A DNA stretch of 64,000 nucleotides from assembly GCA_017304135.1 (NCBI GenBank), contig JAFLBB010000011.1:1-64000 (forward strand), given 5' to 3'. The notes beneath the pieces are model-generated. The model did no database searches. It worked only from the letters and a program-made list of their open reading frames with translations, and was not told the DNA's origin. This DNA is from Acidobacteriota bacterium. GTDB lineage: Bacteria; Acidobacteriota; Terriglobia; Bryobacterales; Bryobacteraceae. Made by a program: the position numbers and the translations under genes. Of this stretch, positions 44,099 through 53,269 are shown piece by piece. Positions within the stretch are counted from its first letter, which is position 1; the number at the start of each line of letters is the position of its first letter.

Positions 44099-44602
44099 CT
44101 ACTTCGGCGCGGGCATCTCTCCTCGGTACCGCGGGCTGGAGAATTGCACCTGGATGCCGTCAGGGTCCTTCACGTACACCTGAGGCGCCCGAAATCGAAC
44201 GCCCAGGGCTTCGGTCAAGATCCGCGGCTTGTGCCCCTGGGCCTCCAACGCTTTCGCGATGCGGTTCGCATCGTAGCCCTCGACACCGATGCAGAAGTGA
44301 TCGATGCCTACCGGCCGGTTCACGCTCATGAGCGCCAGAAAGCCCGAGCCGAGACTGAGGTCCTTCTCCGCCTGAACGCTTCCGATCACCTCGGCCTGCA
44401 GGATTCCCTGATAGAAGGCGCGAGACTGCTCCAGGTTGGTCACCGACAGCGTCACGTGGTTCAGTGTGGCAGGACGGAATGTCTCTGGTGCGGCTGCGGC
44501 TTGCGTGGCGCCGGCAAGCGCGGCCAGGGCGCTGACCAGTTCACGGCGGCTGAGCAGGCCCCTCTCGAACCGCGACACCAGGGTCTCAATGGTGTGCCTC
44601 AC
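44099..44602 (-). CDS. VOC (glyoxalase/bleomycin resistance) family protein with Tat-like signal
   Basis: 167 residues from GTG 44602, with GAGGAG upstream. The first 40 residues (LLSRRELVSALAALAGATQAAA) form a twin-arginine-like signal. The rest is a single VOC domain: LNHVTLSVTNLEQSRAFYQGIL, IDHFCIGVEGYD, VYVKDPDGIQVQFSSP, with His and Glu/Gln positions of the metal site (H near 50, H in DHFCI; Gln in VQFSS where Glu is usual). Substrate unknown. Last gene of the leftward GH127 operon, 22 bases after it. Confidence 0.8.
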   Translation of the reverse strand: MRHTIETLVSRFERGLLSRRELVSALAALAGATQAAAAPETFRPATLNHVTLSVTNLEQSRAFYQGILQAEVIGSVQAEKDLSLGSGFLALMSVNRPVGIDHFCIGVEGYDANRIAKALEAQGHKPRILTEALGVRFRAPQVYVKDPDGIQVQFSSPRYRGEMPAPK

Positions 44603-44624
44603 ATCGTCTCCTCGGCTGGCCTCC

Positions 44625-46625
44625 TCACCGGGCCAGGGAAAGCCACACGCTCATGTACGGCACGCCGCGGTTGTTCCAGGCATAGTAGGGAATGAGCCGC
44701 AGAGGAACGCTTTCCGGTCTGCCCGCCCGGAGCGGCCGGTAGAGCTGGTTGCTCCACTCGCCTTGCCTGACCAGGCGGCCCTCACCTTCAATCACAGTGA
44801 CCCCGCCGAGAAGTGAAGGGTCGTGGCGGGCCGTGAGCTTGGCATTCACCGGCAAGGCTATGTCGGCTGGCTTGATGCCCGCGGGCAGGTCGAATGACTC
44901 GAGCGCATAAACCACCGGCCCGCGCGCCACGGCCACCTGGTTACGGGCTTCCTCCACTTTCGGATTGGCCTCCAGAAGGCGCGGCTCCATGGGTAGGGCG
45001 AGTTCGATGGTGTCGCCCGCCTTCCATATACGGCTCACCTCGGCGTAGGCGCCCGACCGGACGGCGGTGTTGGCGGCGCTGCCGTTCACCTTCAGCGTCG
45101 CGCTCTCGGCCCAGGCCGGAATGCGCAGGCGCACGGCCAGGGCTTGCGTCGTGCCTTGTTGGAATGTGAACTTGATCTGCCCCTGCCACGGATAGTCTGT
45201 TTGCTGCACCAGGTCGACGACGGCGCCCGAAGGCAGCTTCGTCTTCAGCGTATTGCTGCCGTAGAAATGCACCCACACGGCGTTGTCCGACCAGCCATAG
45301 GCCCAGCCGGCCAACTCCGCCACCGTGCGCGCCACGTTCGGCGGGCAGCAGAAGCAGTAAGGTGCACCAGGGGTCGTGGTTGCCGGCCAGCGATCCCAAC
45401 TGTCGTTGCGAAGAAGCCGGTCCTCCTTGCCGTCGCGGCGCAGCACGTTGGCATAGCAATATGTCGTACCATCCAGACCCCAGCCGGAAAGGAAGGTGTT
45501 GTAGAGAACCTGCTCCACCACATCGGCATAGCGGGCTTCGCCGGAAACGCCGAGCATGCGCCAGCTCCACATGGCATGGGCGATGTTGGCGCAGGTTTCG
45601 TTGTAAGCGATGGAGTTGGGAAGCTGGTAGCGGAATCCGAACGCTTCGTGAACAGGATCGCCGCGGAAGGAGACGCCGTTGTTGATGGCGGCGATCCCCC
45701 CGGTGACGTACATCTTGCGGTAGCTGACGTCTTCCCACAACCGGACGAGAGCAGTCCACAATTCGGCTTCGCCGGTCTCAGCGTACACGTCCGTCGCTCC
45801 GGCCCACAGGTAGGGTCCGGTCACGGAGTGGCCCACGGCTTCGGTTTCCTCGCGCATCGGAATGCGAGCCTGATTCTGGTCGGTGCCGCCAGGGCGCGCT
45901 CCCCGCATGAGTGTGTAGATGTGGGCCAGGTCGAGGTGCTTGGGATCGCCCGTCAGGCGGTACAGCTCGACCAACCCCATCACCTGCGAGGGGTTGAAAT
46001 CGAAATGCACGAGTTCAGGCGGACGCGGCTTGAAGACGCCATAGAGATAGTCCGCTGTCTTGCGGGCCACGGCAAGAAAGTTGTCCTTGCCCGTGATGCG
46101 CTTGTGGATGCACGCGGCCGTGATCAGGTGGCCCATGTTGTACAGCTCGTGGTAGCGCAGGCTGCCCCAGCGCTTCTTCGAGGTGAGTTGCGTTTGGGTG
46201 CCGATGTAGCCTTCCGGCGTCTGCGCTTTGGCGATGATCGAGATGGCCTCGTCCATCTGCCGGTCCAGGTTCGGATCCTTGGTATGGAGCCACACCGCGG
46301 CCATCGTCTCGATCACCTTGTAGACATCGCCATCGCTCCAGTCGTTGCCGTGGAACTCTCCCTTCTCGAGGCCGGCGGCGATCTTCAGATTGACCAGATT
46401 GGCGGAGTTGCCCGAATCCTGCATGGTCTTCCAAAGCCCGGGAACGCTCTTTTCGGTGACCGTCCGGAAACGGTCACCCCAAAAGCCATCCGTCCACCGC
46501 ACGGCGTCGAGGTCAAACGTCTTCACCTTCACATGCGGGCTCGCCGAGGTGTCGATGACACCGCGATTGCGTGTCTGAGCCGCCAAGGCAAGGGCCGAGA
46601 GCAAAACCAGCAGAATGATCCGCAT
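44625..46625 (-). CDS. Glycoside hydrolase family 127 (beta-L-arabinofuranosidase-like)
   Basis: 666 residues; signal peptide MRIILLVLLSALALAAQT. DUF1680/GH127 (alpha/alpha)6 barrel: GFWGDRFRTV, YNMGHLITAA, HFDFNPSQVMGL. Residues equivalent to the zinc-thiolate site of the Bifidobacterium enzyme are present: E343-x-C345 in NETCANI, nucleophile C426 and C427 in CFCCPPN, and acid/base E327 in HEAFGFRY, 16 residues before E343. It would release beta-L-arabinofuranose or a related sugar in the periplasm. Sixteen bases after the receptor gene; GAGGAGG precedes the ATG. Confidence 0.92.
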   Translation of the reverse strand: MRIILLVLLSALALAAQTRNRGVIDTSASPHVKVKTFDLDAVRWTDGFWGDRFRTVTEKSVPGLWKTMQDSGNSANLVNLKIAAGLEKGEFHGNDWSDGDVYKVIETMAAVWLHTKDPNLDRQMDEAISIIAKAQTPEGYIGTQTQLTSKKRWGSLRYHELYNMGHLITAACIHKRITGKDNFLAVARKTADYLYGVFKPRPPELVHFDFNPSQVMGLVELYRLTGDPKHLDLAHIYTLMRGARPGGTDQNQARIPMREETEAVGHSVTGPYLWAGATDVYAETGEAELWTALVRLWEDVSYRKMYVTGGIAAINNGVSFRGDPVHEAFGFRYQLPNSIAYNETCANIAHAMWSWRMLGVSGEARYADVVEQVLYNTFLSGWGLDGTTYCYANVLRRDGKEDRLLRNDSWDRWPATTTPGAPYCFCCPPNVARTVAELAGWAYGWSDNAVWVHFYGSNTLKTKLPSGAVVDLVQQTDYPWQGQIKFTFQQGTTQALAVRLRIPAWAESATLKVNGSAANTAVRSGAYAEVSRIWKAGDTIELALPMEPRLLEANPKVEEARNQVAVARGPVVYALESFDLPAGIKPADIALPVNAKLTARHDPSLLGGVTVIEGEGRLVRQGEWSNQLYRPLRAGRPESVPLRLIPYYAWNNRGVPYMSVWLSLAR

Positions 46626-46640
46626 GGCGCAGCCTCCTCC

Positions 46641-49600
46641 TCAGAAGTTGACCTTCAGTCCGACTTGGATGATACGGGCGGAACCGGCCGTGGTGATCGT
46701 GCCGAATGCGGGACTTCCCAGGGCCGTGGCCGGCAATCCGAAGTTCGTATTGTTGAAGGCGTTGAACGATTCGCCCCGCAACTGGGCGCGAACCCGCTCG
46801 GTGATCGTGATGTTCTTGAGCAGGGACAGGTCGAAGTTGATGTTGGCCGGGCCGCGAACGTCAGGCAGTGTGCGCCCCAGGTTGCCGAACGTGTAGGGGT
46901 CGGGCTGCGTGAATGCCGAGGTGTCGAAGTACCGGTTGAGGCGGTCCACCACCGGGCCGGATAGTTTGGCGCTCACGCCCGTGGAATTGGGCCGCGAACC
47001 GCCGCCGTAGGAGTTGGTGTTGTTGACCTGCGTGCTGAGAGTGAGCGGGATGCCGCTTTGGAAAGAAGCGATGCCGTTTACCTGCCAGCCACCAAGGATC
47101 ATGTTGGCGACGGCAGGCATAGCGGAGCCGATGGCCTTGCCACGCCCGATGGGCAGTTCGTAACCGGCGGCGATGGTCAGACGCTGCGGGCCCTGCTGGG
47201 AGTTGAGGCTGCGCTCGGAACGGCGGTCGTTGTTGTTCTGGAAGTTGGGCACATCACCGATCCAGGCAATCCGGCTTCCCGGCGCGCCGTCGTCGATCAT
47301 TTTATTGAAGGTATAGCTGATCAGGAAGTTCAGCCCGTGCGAGAAGCGTTTGTCGGCGCGGATCTCTACGGCGTGGAAGGTGGAACTGCCCGAGGTGGAG
47401 CCGATCGTGCTCACTCCGGTGTAGTGCGGATAGGGACGCAACAGCTGACCATAGGTCGTGGTGGCCGCGCCCAGAGCTTGCGCCGCTGGAATCGCGCCGC
47501 GGAACGGGTTTGCCACCACGCGCTGTAGGTCGGTCCTGAGGGAAAGAAACTGATCGGGCAACTGGTTGTACTGGAGATTCTGCCAGAGGTGAGTTCCCTT
47601 GCTGCCGGCATAGGCCATGTCGAGACCAATGTCGCCGGGAAGTTGGCGCTGGATGCTGAAATTCCAGTGCTGCATATAGAGGCCCTTCTGATCCCGGTCG
47701 GGAGCGCTGATGGCGCCGCCAATGTTGGTGAGTAACCCGAGGCTGGAACCGGTCGGGGCGATGAACCCGTTGGGGAACGGATCGGAATAGTAAGAGACGA
47801 TGTTCACGCCATCGGCGCTGGCCACATGAGGAGTCGTTGAAGAAAAGCCCGTCTGGCCAAGCTGATTGAAATCCCACCCCGTGCGCGGCGCGAAGAAGAT
47901 GCCATAACCGCCGCGGACCACCGTCATGTCATTCACCTGGTAGGCGAAGCCGAATCGCGGCGAGAAGTTGTGATTCACCGCCGCCTGTTCCCGCGGGATG
48001 CCGCCCACGTTTACAAAGCCCAAGCCGCCGCGCAGCGGACCGACGCCGGCAACCTGCAGCGGAACGGGGCTGGTGTAGTCGAGGATGTTCAGCCTGTCGT
48101 AGCGGTCGGTGCGGAGATTCTCGATCTCGAAGCGAAGCCCGAGGTTGAGAGTCAGTTTCGGGGTGAGCTTGTAATCGTCCTGAACAAACGCGCCGTAGTA
48201 GTAGCTCTGGATGTCCTGCGTGGCGTTGCTCTGCGCGTTCCCCGCGCCGGCCAGGCCCAGCAGAAAGCTGGCCACACTGTGGCCGGCCGTGGCGCTGCCC
48301 TGCAACGGGTTTGGCCCCTGCGTCAGCCCAGGGCTGAACGTGAAGCTGGGCAGGTTCGGCCGGTAGCCGCCGGAGCGGAACAGCCGGCCCTCAAACCCCG
48401 CCTTCCCCACATGCTTGCCACGCGTGTGCGTGACGTCGCTTTGCGCCGTGTAGGCGTTGGAGACGTTGTTGATGATCGTCGTGTTGACCGGACCAATGCT
48501 GCTCGTGCCGAAGCCAATGTTGCTCACTGAATAGCCGTTCACCGTGATGGAAGGAAACACGGGCGCGGCCTGGGCGTCGCGGAAATACTTGGGGAAGCCC
48601 AATTGCGTGGAGTCAAAGTTGGTGTCAAAGGGGTTGTTGTAATCCCGCAGGCGCGTCCAGCCCACGCGGAACGTGGCGAACGTTGTTGGCGAAAACGAGT
48701 GCGTATCGTTGATAGCCAGATTGCGCTGCGTGAACAACTGCGGCCCCGACGACGGATTTGCGCTGGCGCTGTTGAAGATGGTGGGCGGAGTCACTTCGGA
48801 TTCGTTCCAGGAGAACCTGCCGAAGATGCGGTTGGCGTTGTTGAACGTGTGGTCAACACGCATATTGAGCTGGTTCACCATGTACTTCTCAGGCTGGTTG
48901 CTGATGAAATTGTTGATCAGTGTTCCCGCATCGCCAGGCAGGTTCGGCTCCATCCAGTGGGGCAGGATGTTTCGGCTGACCGTGTTGAACCGGCTGGAGG
49001 GAATCTTGTTGCCCGGAAACGCCTGGCGCTGGAAGCCGGTTCCCACCTGGGCCGCGGTGAGTGGATCGAAAATCTCGATGAGCCGTCCGTTCTGTGCCAG
49101 CGTGCGGCTGAAATCGCCCAATCGCTGGTCGGCGGTGGGTACCGAGAGGAGGAAGGTCCGCCCTGTTGTGCGGCGCAGCCCTTCATAGTTGGCAAAGTAG
49201 AAGGTCTTGTCCTTGCGCAGCGGCCCGCCCACGCTGGCGCCGAACTGGTTGAACCGGAACGGCGGCTTGGCCTGCGCCGTGCGGTTGTTGAGCCAGGAGT
49301 TGGAGTCGAGCGCATCGTTGCGGAGGAAGTTGTAGACCGTGCCGTGGATCTGGTTGGTGCCGCTCTTCATCACCACATTCACCACGCCGCCGGCCGTGCG
49401 GCCGAATTCCGCCGCCATGTTGTTGGTCTTCACCTCGAACTCTTGCACGGCATCAATCGAAGGGACCACCGTGAATTGGTTGTACTGCGGCGAAGTGCTC
49501 GGGATGCCATCCAGAAGAACTTCGTTCGCCATCGCCGGCCCGCCGTTGATGGAGAGATTTGAGAGCGGGATGTTGTTGCCTGGCAGTGAGGTGCGGCGGT

Positions 49601-50087
49601 AGGCCTGCGTGCCCGGCGCGAGGAAGATCAGATCAAACGGATTGCGCCCGTTCAGAGGCAACTCGACGATCTTGCGATTGTCCACCACCGAACGCAGCGA
49701 CGACTCGCCTGTTTGCAGCAGAGGCAAGTCAGCCGTCACCGAGACCGATTCACTCACGCTTCCCAGCGGCATGGTGAAGTCGAGCCGGACCGTCGTGTTC
49801 ACGCTGAGCGTGATGCCGGAACGCTCCGCCGTGCGGAAGCCCTCCTTTTGAACCGTCACAGAGTAGGAGCCCGGCTCCAGCAAGGGCACAGAGTAGTTGC
49901 CTGACTCGTTGCTCGCCGTTTGTCGAATGACACCGGTGGCGGTGTTTCTGGCAACGACGCTGGCGTTGGGGACAGCGGCGCCGGCGGGGTCGGTGACGAT
50001 TCCCGTAATTTGACCGGCCGTGGTCTGGGCCATTGCAGAGATGGGGGCGAGGCTGAGTGCCAGGAAGGCGAGGGTGCGAGCAGACAT
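46641..50087 (-). CDS. TonB-dependent-type outer-membrane receptor with carboxypeptidase-regulatory-like N-domain
   Basis: 1148 residues from ATG 50087 (MSARTLAFLALSLAP), chosen for AAAGGAG nine bases upstream and the signal peptide ending SAMAQ. Regulatory-like domain (GQITGIVTDPAGAAVPNASV), plug (IVELPLNGRNPFDLIFLAPG; VLLDGIPSTSPQYN) and barrel ending LKVNF. First gene of the leftward operon with a GH127 enzyme and a VOC protein; divergent from a second GH127 operon. The likely cargo is an arabinofuranose-containing oligosaccharide, by association only. Confidence 0.92.
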   Translation of the reverse strand: MSARTLAFLALSLAPISAMAQTTAGQITGIVTDPAGAAVPNASVVARNTATGVIRQTASNESGNYSVPLLEPGSYSVTVQKEGFRTAERSGITLSVNTTVRLDFTMPLGSVSESVSVTADLPLLQTGESSLRSVVDNRKIVELPLNGRNPFDLIFLAPGTQAYRRTSLPGNNIPLSNLSINGGPAMANEVLLDGIPSTSPQYNQFTVVPSIDAVQEFEVKTNNMAAEFGRTAGGVVNVVMKSGTNQIHGTVYNFLRNDALDSNSWLNNRTAQAKPPFRFNQFGASVGGPLRKDKTFYFANYEGLRRTTGRTFLLSVPTADQRLGDFSRTLAQNGRLIEIFDPLTAAQVGTGFQRQAFPGNKIPSSRFNTVSRNILPHWMEPNLPGDAGTLINNFISNQPEKYMVNQLNMRVDHTFNNANRIFGRFSWNESEVTPPTIFNSASANPSSGPQLFTQRNLAINDTHSFSPTTFATFRVGWTRLRDYNNPFDTNFDSTQLGFPKYFRDAQAAPVFPSITVNGYSVSNIGFGTSSIGPVNTTIINNVSNAYTAQSDVTHTRGKHVGKAGFEGRLFRSGGYRPNLPSFTFSPGLTQGPNPLQGSATAGHSVASFLLGLAGAGNAQSNATQDIQSYYYGAFVQDDYKLTPKLTLNLGLRFEIENLRTDRYDRLNILDYTSPVPLQVAGVGPLRGGLGFVNVGGIPREQAAVNHNFSPRFGFAYQVNDMTVVRGGYGIFFAPRTGWDFNQLGQTGFSSTTPHVASADGVNIVSYYSDPFPNGFIAPTGSSLGLLTNIGGAISAPDRDQKGLYMQHWNFSIQRQLPGDIGLDMAYAGSKGTHLWQNLQYNQLPDQFLSLRTDLQRVVANPFRGAIPAAQALGAATTTYGQLLRPYPHYTGVSTIGSTSGSSTFHAVEIRADKRFSHGLNFLISYTFNKMIDDGAPGSRIAWIGDVPNFQNNNDRRSERSLNSQQGPQRLTIAAGYELPIGRGKAIGSAMPAVANMILGGWQVNGIASFQSGIPLTLSTQVNNTNSYGGGSRPNSTGVSAKLSGPVVDRLNRYFDTSAFTQPDPYTFGNLGRTLPDVRGPANINFDLSLLKNITITERVRAQLRGESFNAFNNTNFGLPATALGSPAFGTITTAGSARIIQVGLKVNF

Positions 50088-50105
50088 GGCGCGAGGCTCC
50101 TTTCG

Positions 50106-50146
50106 ATTGGTAGATCCAATATATTCCCAGGCGGCCACTTCGTCAA
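50106..50146 (-). promoter_or_regulatory. Promoter and ATTGG-N5-CCAAT operator of the leftward receptor operon
   Basis: On the minus strand TTGACG (50146-50141), 17-base spacer, TATATT (50123-50118). The dyad ATTGGTAGATCCAAT occupies 50106-50120, overlapping the last three bases of the -10 box and covering the transcription start. Its mate lies at 50202-50216 in the opposite promoter. Confidence 0.78.
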
Positions 50147-50174
50147 CGGATATTGTTGGAGTTTTTGTTAACTA

Positions 50175-50216
50175 TTGACAGGGAACTCCGCCGAATCTAG
50201 AATTGGAGCGACCAAT
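50175..50216 (+). promoter_or_regulatory. Promoter and ATTGG-N5-CCAAT operator of the rightward GH127 operon
   Basis: TTGACA (50175-50180), 17-base spacer, TAGAAT (50198-50203). The dyad ATTGGAGCGACCAAT (50202-50216) overlaps the -10 box and ends directly before the ATG at 50217. The inner GGAG (50205-50208) would be a ribosome binding site only if transcription began upstream of it. Confidence 0.8.
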
Positions 50217-52235
50217 ATGCCAAGTCGCGCGATATCGCTGCCAGTCCTGGCCCTGCTCGCCGTCTCCACTGCGCATGCCCAGCAGGCCGGCATCACCGGG
50301 ACAACGGCAAGCCCCCACGCCGTTGTGAAAGCAGTACCCCTCAACGCGGTGCACTGGACCGATGGGTTCTGGGCTGACCGGGCCACCTTGTGCCGCCGGT
50401 CCATGGTCACCGAGATGTGGAAGGTTCTCCAGATTCCCGACAACGGCGCCTCGTTCGACAACTTCCTGATTGCGGCCGGCCGCAAGCAGGGTCCAAACGG
50501 CACCACGGGGTTCGGCGACGGCGACTTCTACAAATGGCTGGAGTCGGTGGCTCACGTCTACGCCTCCACGCGCGCGCCCGAACTGGACCGGCAGATGGAT
50601 GAGATCATCGCCATCATCGCGCAAGCGCAGGCAGCCGACGGTTACCTCTCCACCCCCATCCAGATCAGCGGCAAGCAACGCTGGCAGCGCTTCGGCGACC
50701 ACGAACTCTACAACATGGGCCACCTGATGACCGCCGCCGCGATTCACCATCGCGCCACTGGAAAGACCACTCTGCTCGAAGTGGCTCGCAAGAACGCTGA
50801 CTACCTCTATCGCCTCTTTCAGCCCCGCCCAAAGGAGCTGGCCCACTTCTGCTTCAATCCATCGCAAATTATGGGGCTCACCGAACTGTACCGGGCCACC
50901 GGCGAAAAGCGCTATCTGGAGCTGGCGGGAATTTTTGTCGACATGCGCGGCTCGCAGCCTGGCGGCTCGGACAACCACCAGGCGCGCACTCTGCTGCGGG
51001 CGGAAACAGAGGCGCTGGGTCACGCTGTCGTCGGCCCATACCTATGGGCGGGCGCGGCCGACGTTTATATGGAGACAGGCGAGCCTGCGCTGCGCGAGGC
51101 CCTGACCCGTCTCTGGAACAACGTCACCCAGCAGAAGATGTATGTCACCGGCGCCATCGGCGCCGTGCACCAGAGCGCATCGCACCACAAGGACCTCGTG
51201 ACCGAGGCCTTCGGCAAGCCGTACGAACTGCCGAGCCGGACTGCTTACAACGAAACCTGCGCCAACATCGCCAATGCCATGTGGAACTGGCGCATGCTGA
51301 GCCTGAGCGGAGACGCGCGGCACGCCGACGTGATGGAGCTGGTCTTCCACAACAGCATGCTTTCGGGTATGTCGCTCAAGGGCACGGAGTTCTTCTACAC
51401 GAACGTGCTGCGGCGCCATGGCTCCGACCTGCCCATGATGTGGCTGGATACGCTCGAACGCTGGCCCGACACCGCTCCCAGCCGGCATAAGGAGTTGCGC
51501 GCGTATTGCTGCCCGCCCAACGTGGTCCGCACCGTGGCTAGCCTGCACGAGTATGCCTACGGCGTTTCCTCAGGCGCCGTGTGGGTGAACCTGTACGGGG
51601 CGAACTCGCTGGAACTCGAACGCCCCGGTGGCGCGAAGTTGAAACTCCGTCAGGAGACGGCTTATCCGTGGGACGGTAAGATCCGTCTCCTCATCGATCA
51701 GCCGGATAAAGGGGAACTGGCGCTGAAGCTGCGCATCCCCGGCTGGAGCGAAGGGGCCGTGCTGAAACTGAACGGGGCGGTGCGGCGGCTGGTACTGAAG
51801 CCGGGCACATATGCCGAGGTGCGCCGCGTCTGGAAGGCGGGCGACGTTGTGGAACTCGACCTGCCCATGCCGGTGCGGCTCATCGAGTCCAACCCGTACG
51901 TCGAGGAGACGCGTAACCAGGTAGCTGTGGCGCGAGGCCCGGTGGTGTACTGCTTGGAATCACCCGACCTGCCCGCCGGCGTGCGCGTGTCTGAAATCGC
52001 TATCCCCTCGCGCGCCAGGTTCAGCCACAAACATGAGGATCGTCTGCTCAATGGCGTCACCGTGATCGAAGGAAGTGCCGTCCGCTACGCCGAGGGCGAC
52101 TGGTCCAATGCGCTGTTCCGTGCCTGGCGTCCGACCAGGTCTCAACATGTATCGGTGCGGCTCATTCCCTACTATGCGTGGGCGAATCGAGGGATCTCTC
52201 ACATGACGGTCTGGATGCCTCGCGCAATGGAGTAA
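50217..52235 (+). CDS. Glycoside hydrolase family 127 (beta-L-arabinofuranosidase-like)
   Basis: 672 residues from ATG 50217; the longer frame back to 50175 would start inside the -35 box. Signal peptide ending STAHAQQ. The GH127 site residues are E346-x-C348 (NETCANI), C431-C432 (YCCPPN) and acid/base E330 (TEAFGKPY). YNMGHLMTAAAIHH and FCFNPSQIMGL are family segments. It heads a six-gene operon with a sugar transporter, an aldehyde dehydrogenase, a GntR regulator, another GH127 and a sugar-acid dehydratase, so the released sugar is taken up and oxidised. It is clearly paralogous to the GH127 genes at 44625 and 55522. Confidence 0.92.
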   Translation: MPSRAISLPVLALLAVSTAHAQQAGITGTTASPHAVVKAVPLNAVHWTDGFWADRATLCRRSMVTEMWKVLQIPDNGASFDNFLIAAGRKQGPNGTTGFGDGDFYKWLESVAHVYASTRAPELDRQMDEIIAIIAQAQAADGYLSTPIQISGKQRWQRFGDHELYNMGHLMTAAAIHHRATGKTTLLEVARKNADYLYRLFQPRPKELAHFCFNPSQIMGLTELYRATGEKRYLELAGIFVDMRGSQPGGSDNHQARTLLRAETEALGHAVVGPYLWAGAADVYMETGEPALREALTRLWNNVTQQKMYVTGAIGAVHQSASHHKDLVTEAFGKPYELPSRTAYNETCANIANAMWNWRMLSLSGDARHADVMELVFHNSMLSGMSLKGTEFFYTNVLRRHGSDLPMMWLDTLERWPDTAPSRHKELRAYCCPPNVVRTVASLHEYAYGVSSGAVWVNLYGANSLELERPGGAKLKLRQETAYPWDGKIRLLIDQPDKGELALKLRIPGWSEGAVLKLNGAVRRLVLKPGTYAEVRRVWKAGDVVELDLPMPVRLIESNPYVEETRNQVAVARGPVVYCLESPDLPAGVRVSEIAIPSRARFSHKHEDRLLNGVTVIEGSAVRYAEGDWSNALFRAWRPTRSQHVSVRLIPYYAWANRGISHMTVWMPRAME

Positions 52236-52240
52236 CGAAA

Positions 52241-53260
52241 ATGAATGACTCCTACCTTCCCTTCGTTCTCGTCCTCATGGCAAGTTTCTTCCAGGGGACG
52301 TTTGGCTTGGGGATGAAGAAGACGAGCCCGCTGGCATGGGAGGTCTGGTGGTTCCTCTACGCCGCCGTGGGCATGGTGGCCGTTCCCTGCATATGGGCGA
52401 GCCTGGTCGTGCCGTCGCTTGGCACGGCGATCACGACGGCCGGTGCAACCCCGGTGGCTCTTGCCGCTTTCTTCGGTTTCCTGTGGGGCGTCGGAGGAAT
52501 CCTGTTCGGCCTTAGCGTCTCCTATGTCGGAATCTCGCTCACCTATGGCATCGTGATGGGGCTGGCCGGTTCGGTAGGATCCCTGGTTCCGCTGGTGCAA
52601 GGCGGCGGCTTGGGCGGCCCAGCCGCACCCTACGTACTGGCTGGCGTTGGCGTGATGATCGCTGGAGTTGCCGTGGTTGCCTGGGCCGGCATGCAGCGCG
52701 ACCGGGTAGTCGAGGTGCAAGGCGTCACGCGCGGCAGGCAGTTTCGTCTCGGCATGCTCATCGCCGTGCTCAGCGGCGTGTTGTCAGCCTTACTCAACGT
52801 CGGTTTCGCCAATGCCGCGCCGGTGGCGCGTGCCGCTGAGATGGGCGGCGCCAACGCTCGCAACGCCAGCCTCGCCGCCTGGGTGGTTGTGTTGGGCGGA
52901 GCGTTCGTCATGAACGCCTCCTACTGTCTCATGCTGCTGATACGAGGCCGCAAGTTGCGGGTTCCGCGCGCAGAGGGAAGCGCGGCGGTAGCTGCCGGAT
53001 GGGCGGTGCTGACCGGAGTGCTCTGGTTCGCCGCGCTCGGCGTTTACGGTCAGGGCGCCTCTCTGATGGGATCCCTCGGTCCGGTGATCGGCTGGCCCAT
53101 GCTGCTTGGGCTGGCGCTCATCATTAGCAACCTCTGGGCAATTCACGCCGGGGAATGGATGGGCGCGCCAGGCCCCATGCGCCTCATGTTTGCGGGCGTA
53201 GCGATCCTGATCGTGGCATGCGCGCTGTTGGGTTATTCGAACGGGCTGCAGGGATCTTGA
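52241..53260 (+). CDS. RhaT-like sugar:proton symporter
   Basis: 339 residues, about ten hydrophobic helices, in the drug/metabolite transporter fold with the N-terminus typical of the L-rhamnose transporter family (LVLMASFFQGTFGLGMKKTSPLAWEVWW, then GGILFGLSVSYVGISLTYGIVMGLAGSVGSL). ATG 52241 has GGAG eight bases upstream, overlapping the end of the GH127 gene. It would import a deoxyhexose or pentose released by the GH127 enzymes across the inner membrane. L-rhamnose is the family substrate; L-arabinose is suggested by GH127. The sequence does not decide. Confidence 0.85.
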   Translation: MNDSYLPFVLVLMASFFQGTFGLGMKKTSPLAWEVWWFLYAAVGMVAVPCIWASLVVPSLGTAITTAGATPVALAAFFGFLWGVGGILFGLSVSYVGISLTYGIVMGLAGSVGSLVPLVQGGGLGGPAAPYVLAGVGVMIAGVAVVAWAGMQRDRVVEVQGVTRGRQFRLGMLIAVLSGVLSALLNVGFANAAPVARAAEMGGANARNASLAAWVVVLGGAFVMNASYCLMLLIRGRKLRVPRAEGSAAVAAGWAVLTGVLWFAALGVYGQGASLMGSLGPVIGWPMLLGLALIISNLWAIHAGEWMGAPGPMRLMFAGVAILIVACALLGYSNGLQGS

Positions 53261-53269
53261 GGAGCAACC

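Noticed and set aside
50175-50216. Upstream extension of the GH127 gene beginning with TTG at 50175
   Set aside because: That TTG is part of the TTGACA -35 box; ATG 50217 gives a normal signal peptide.
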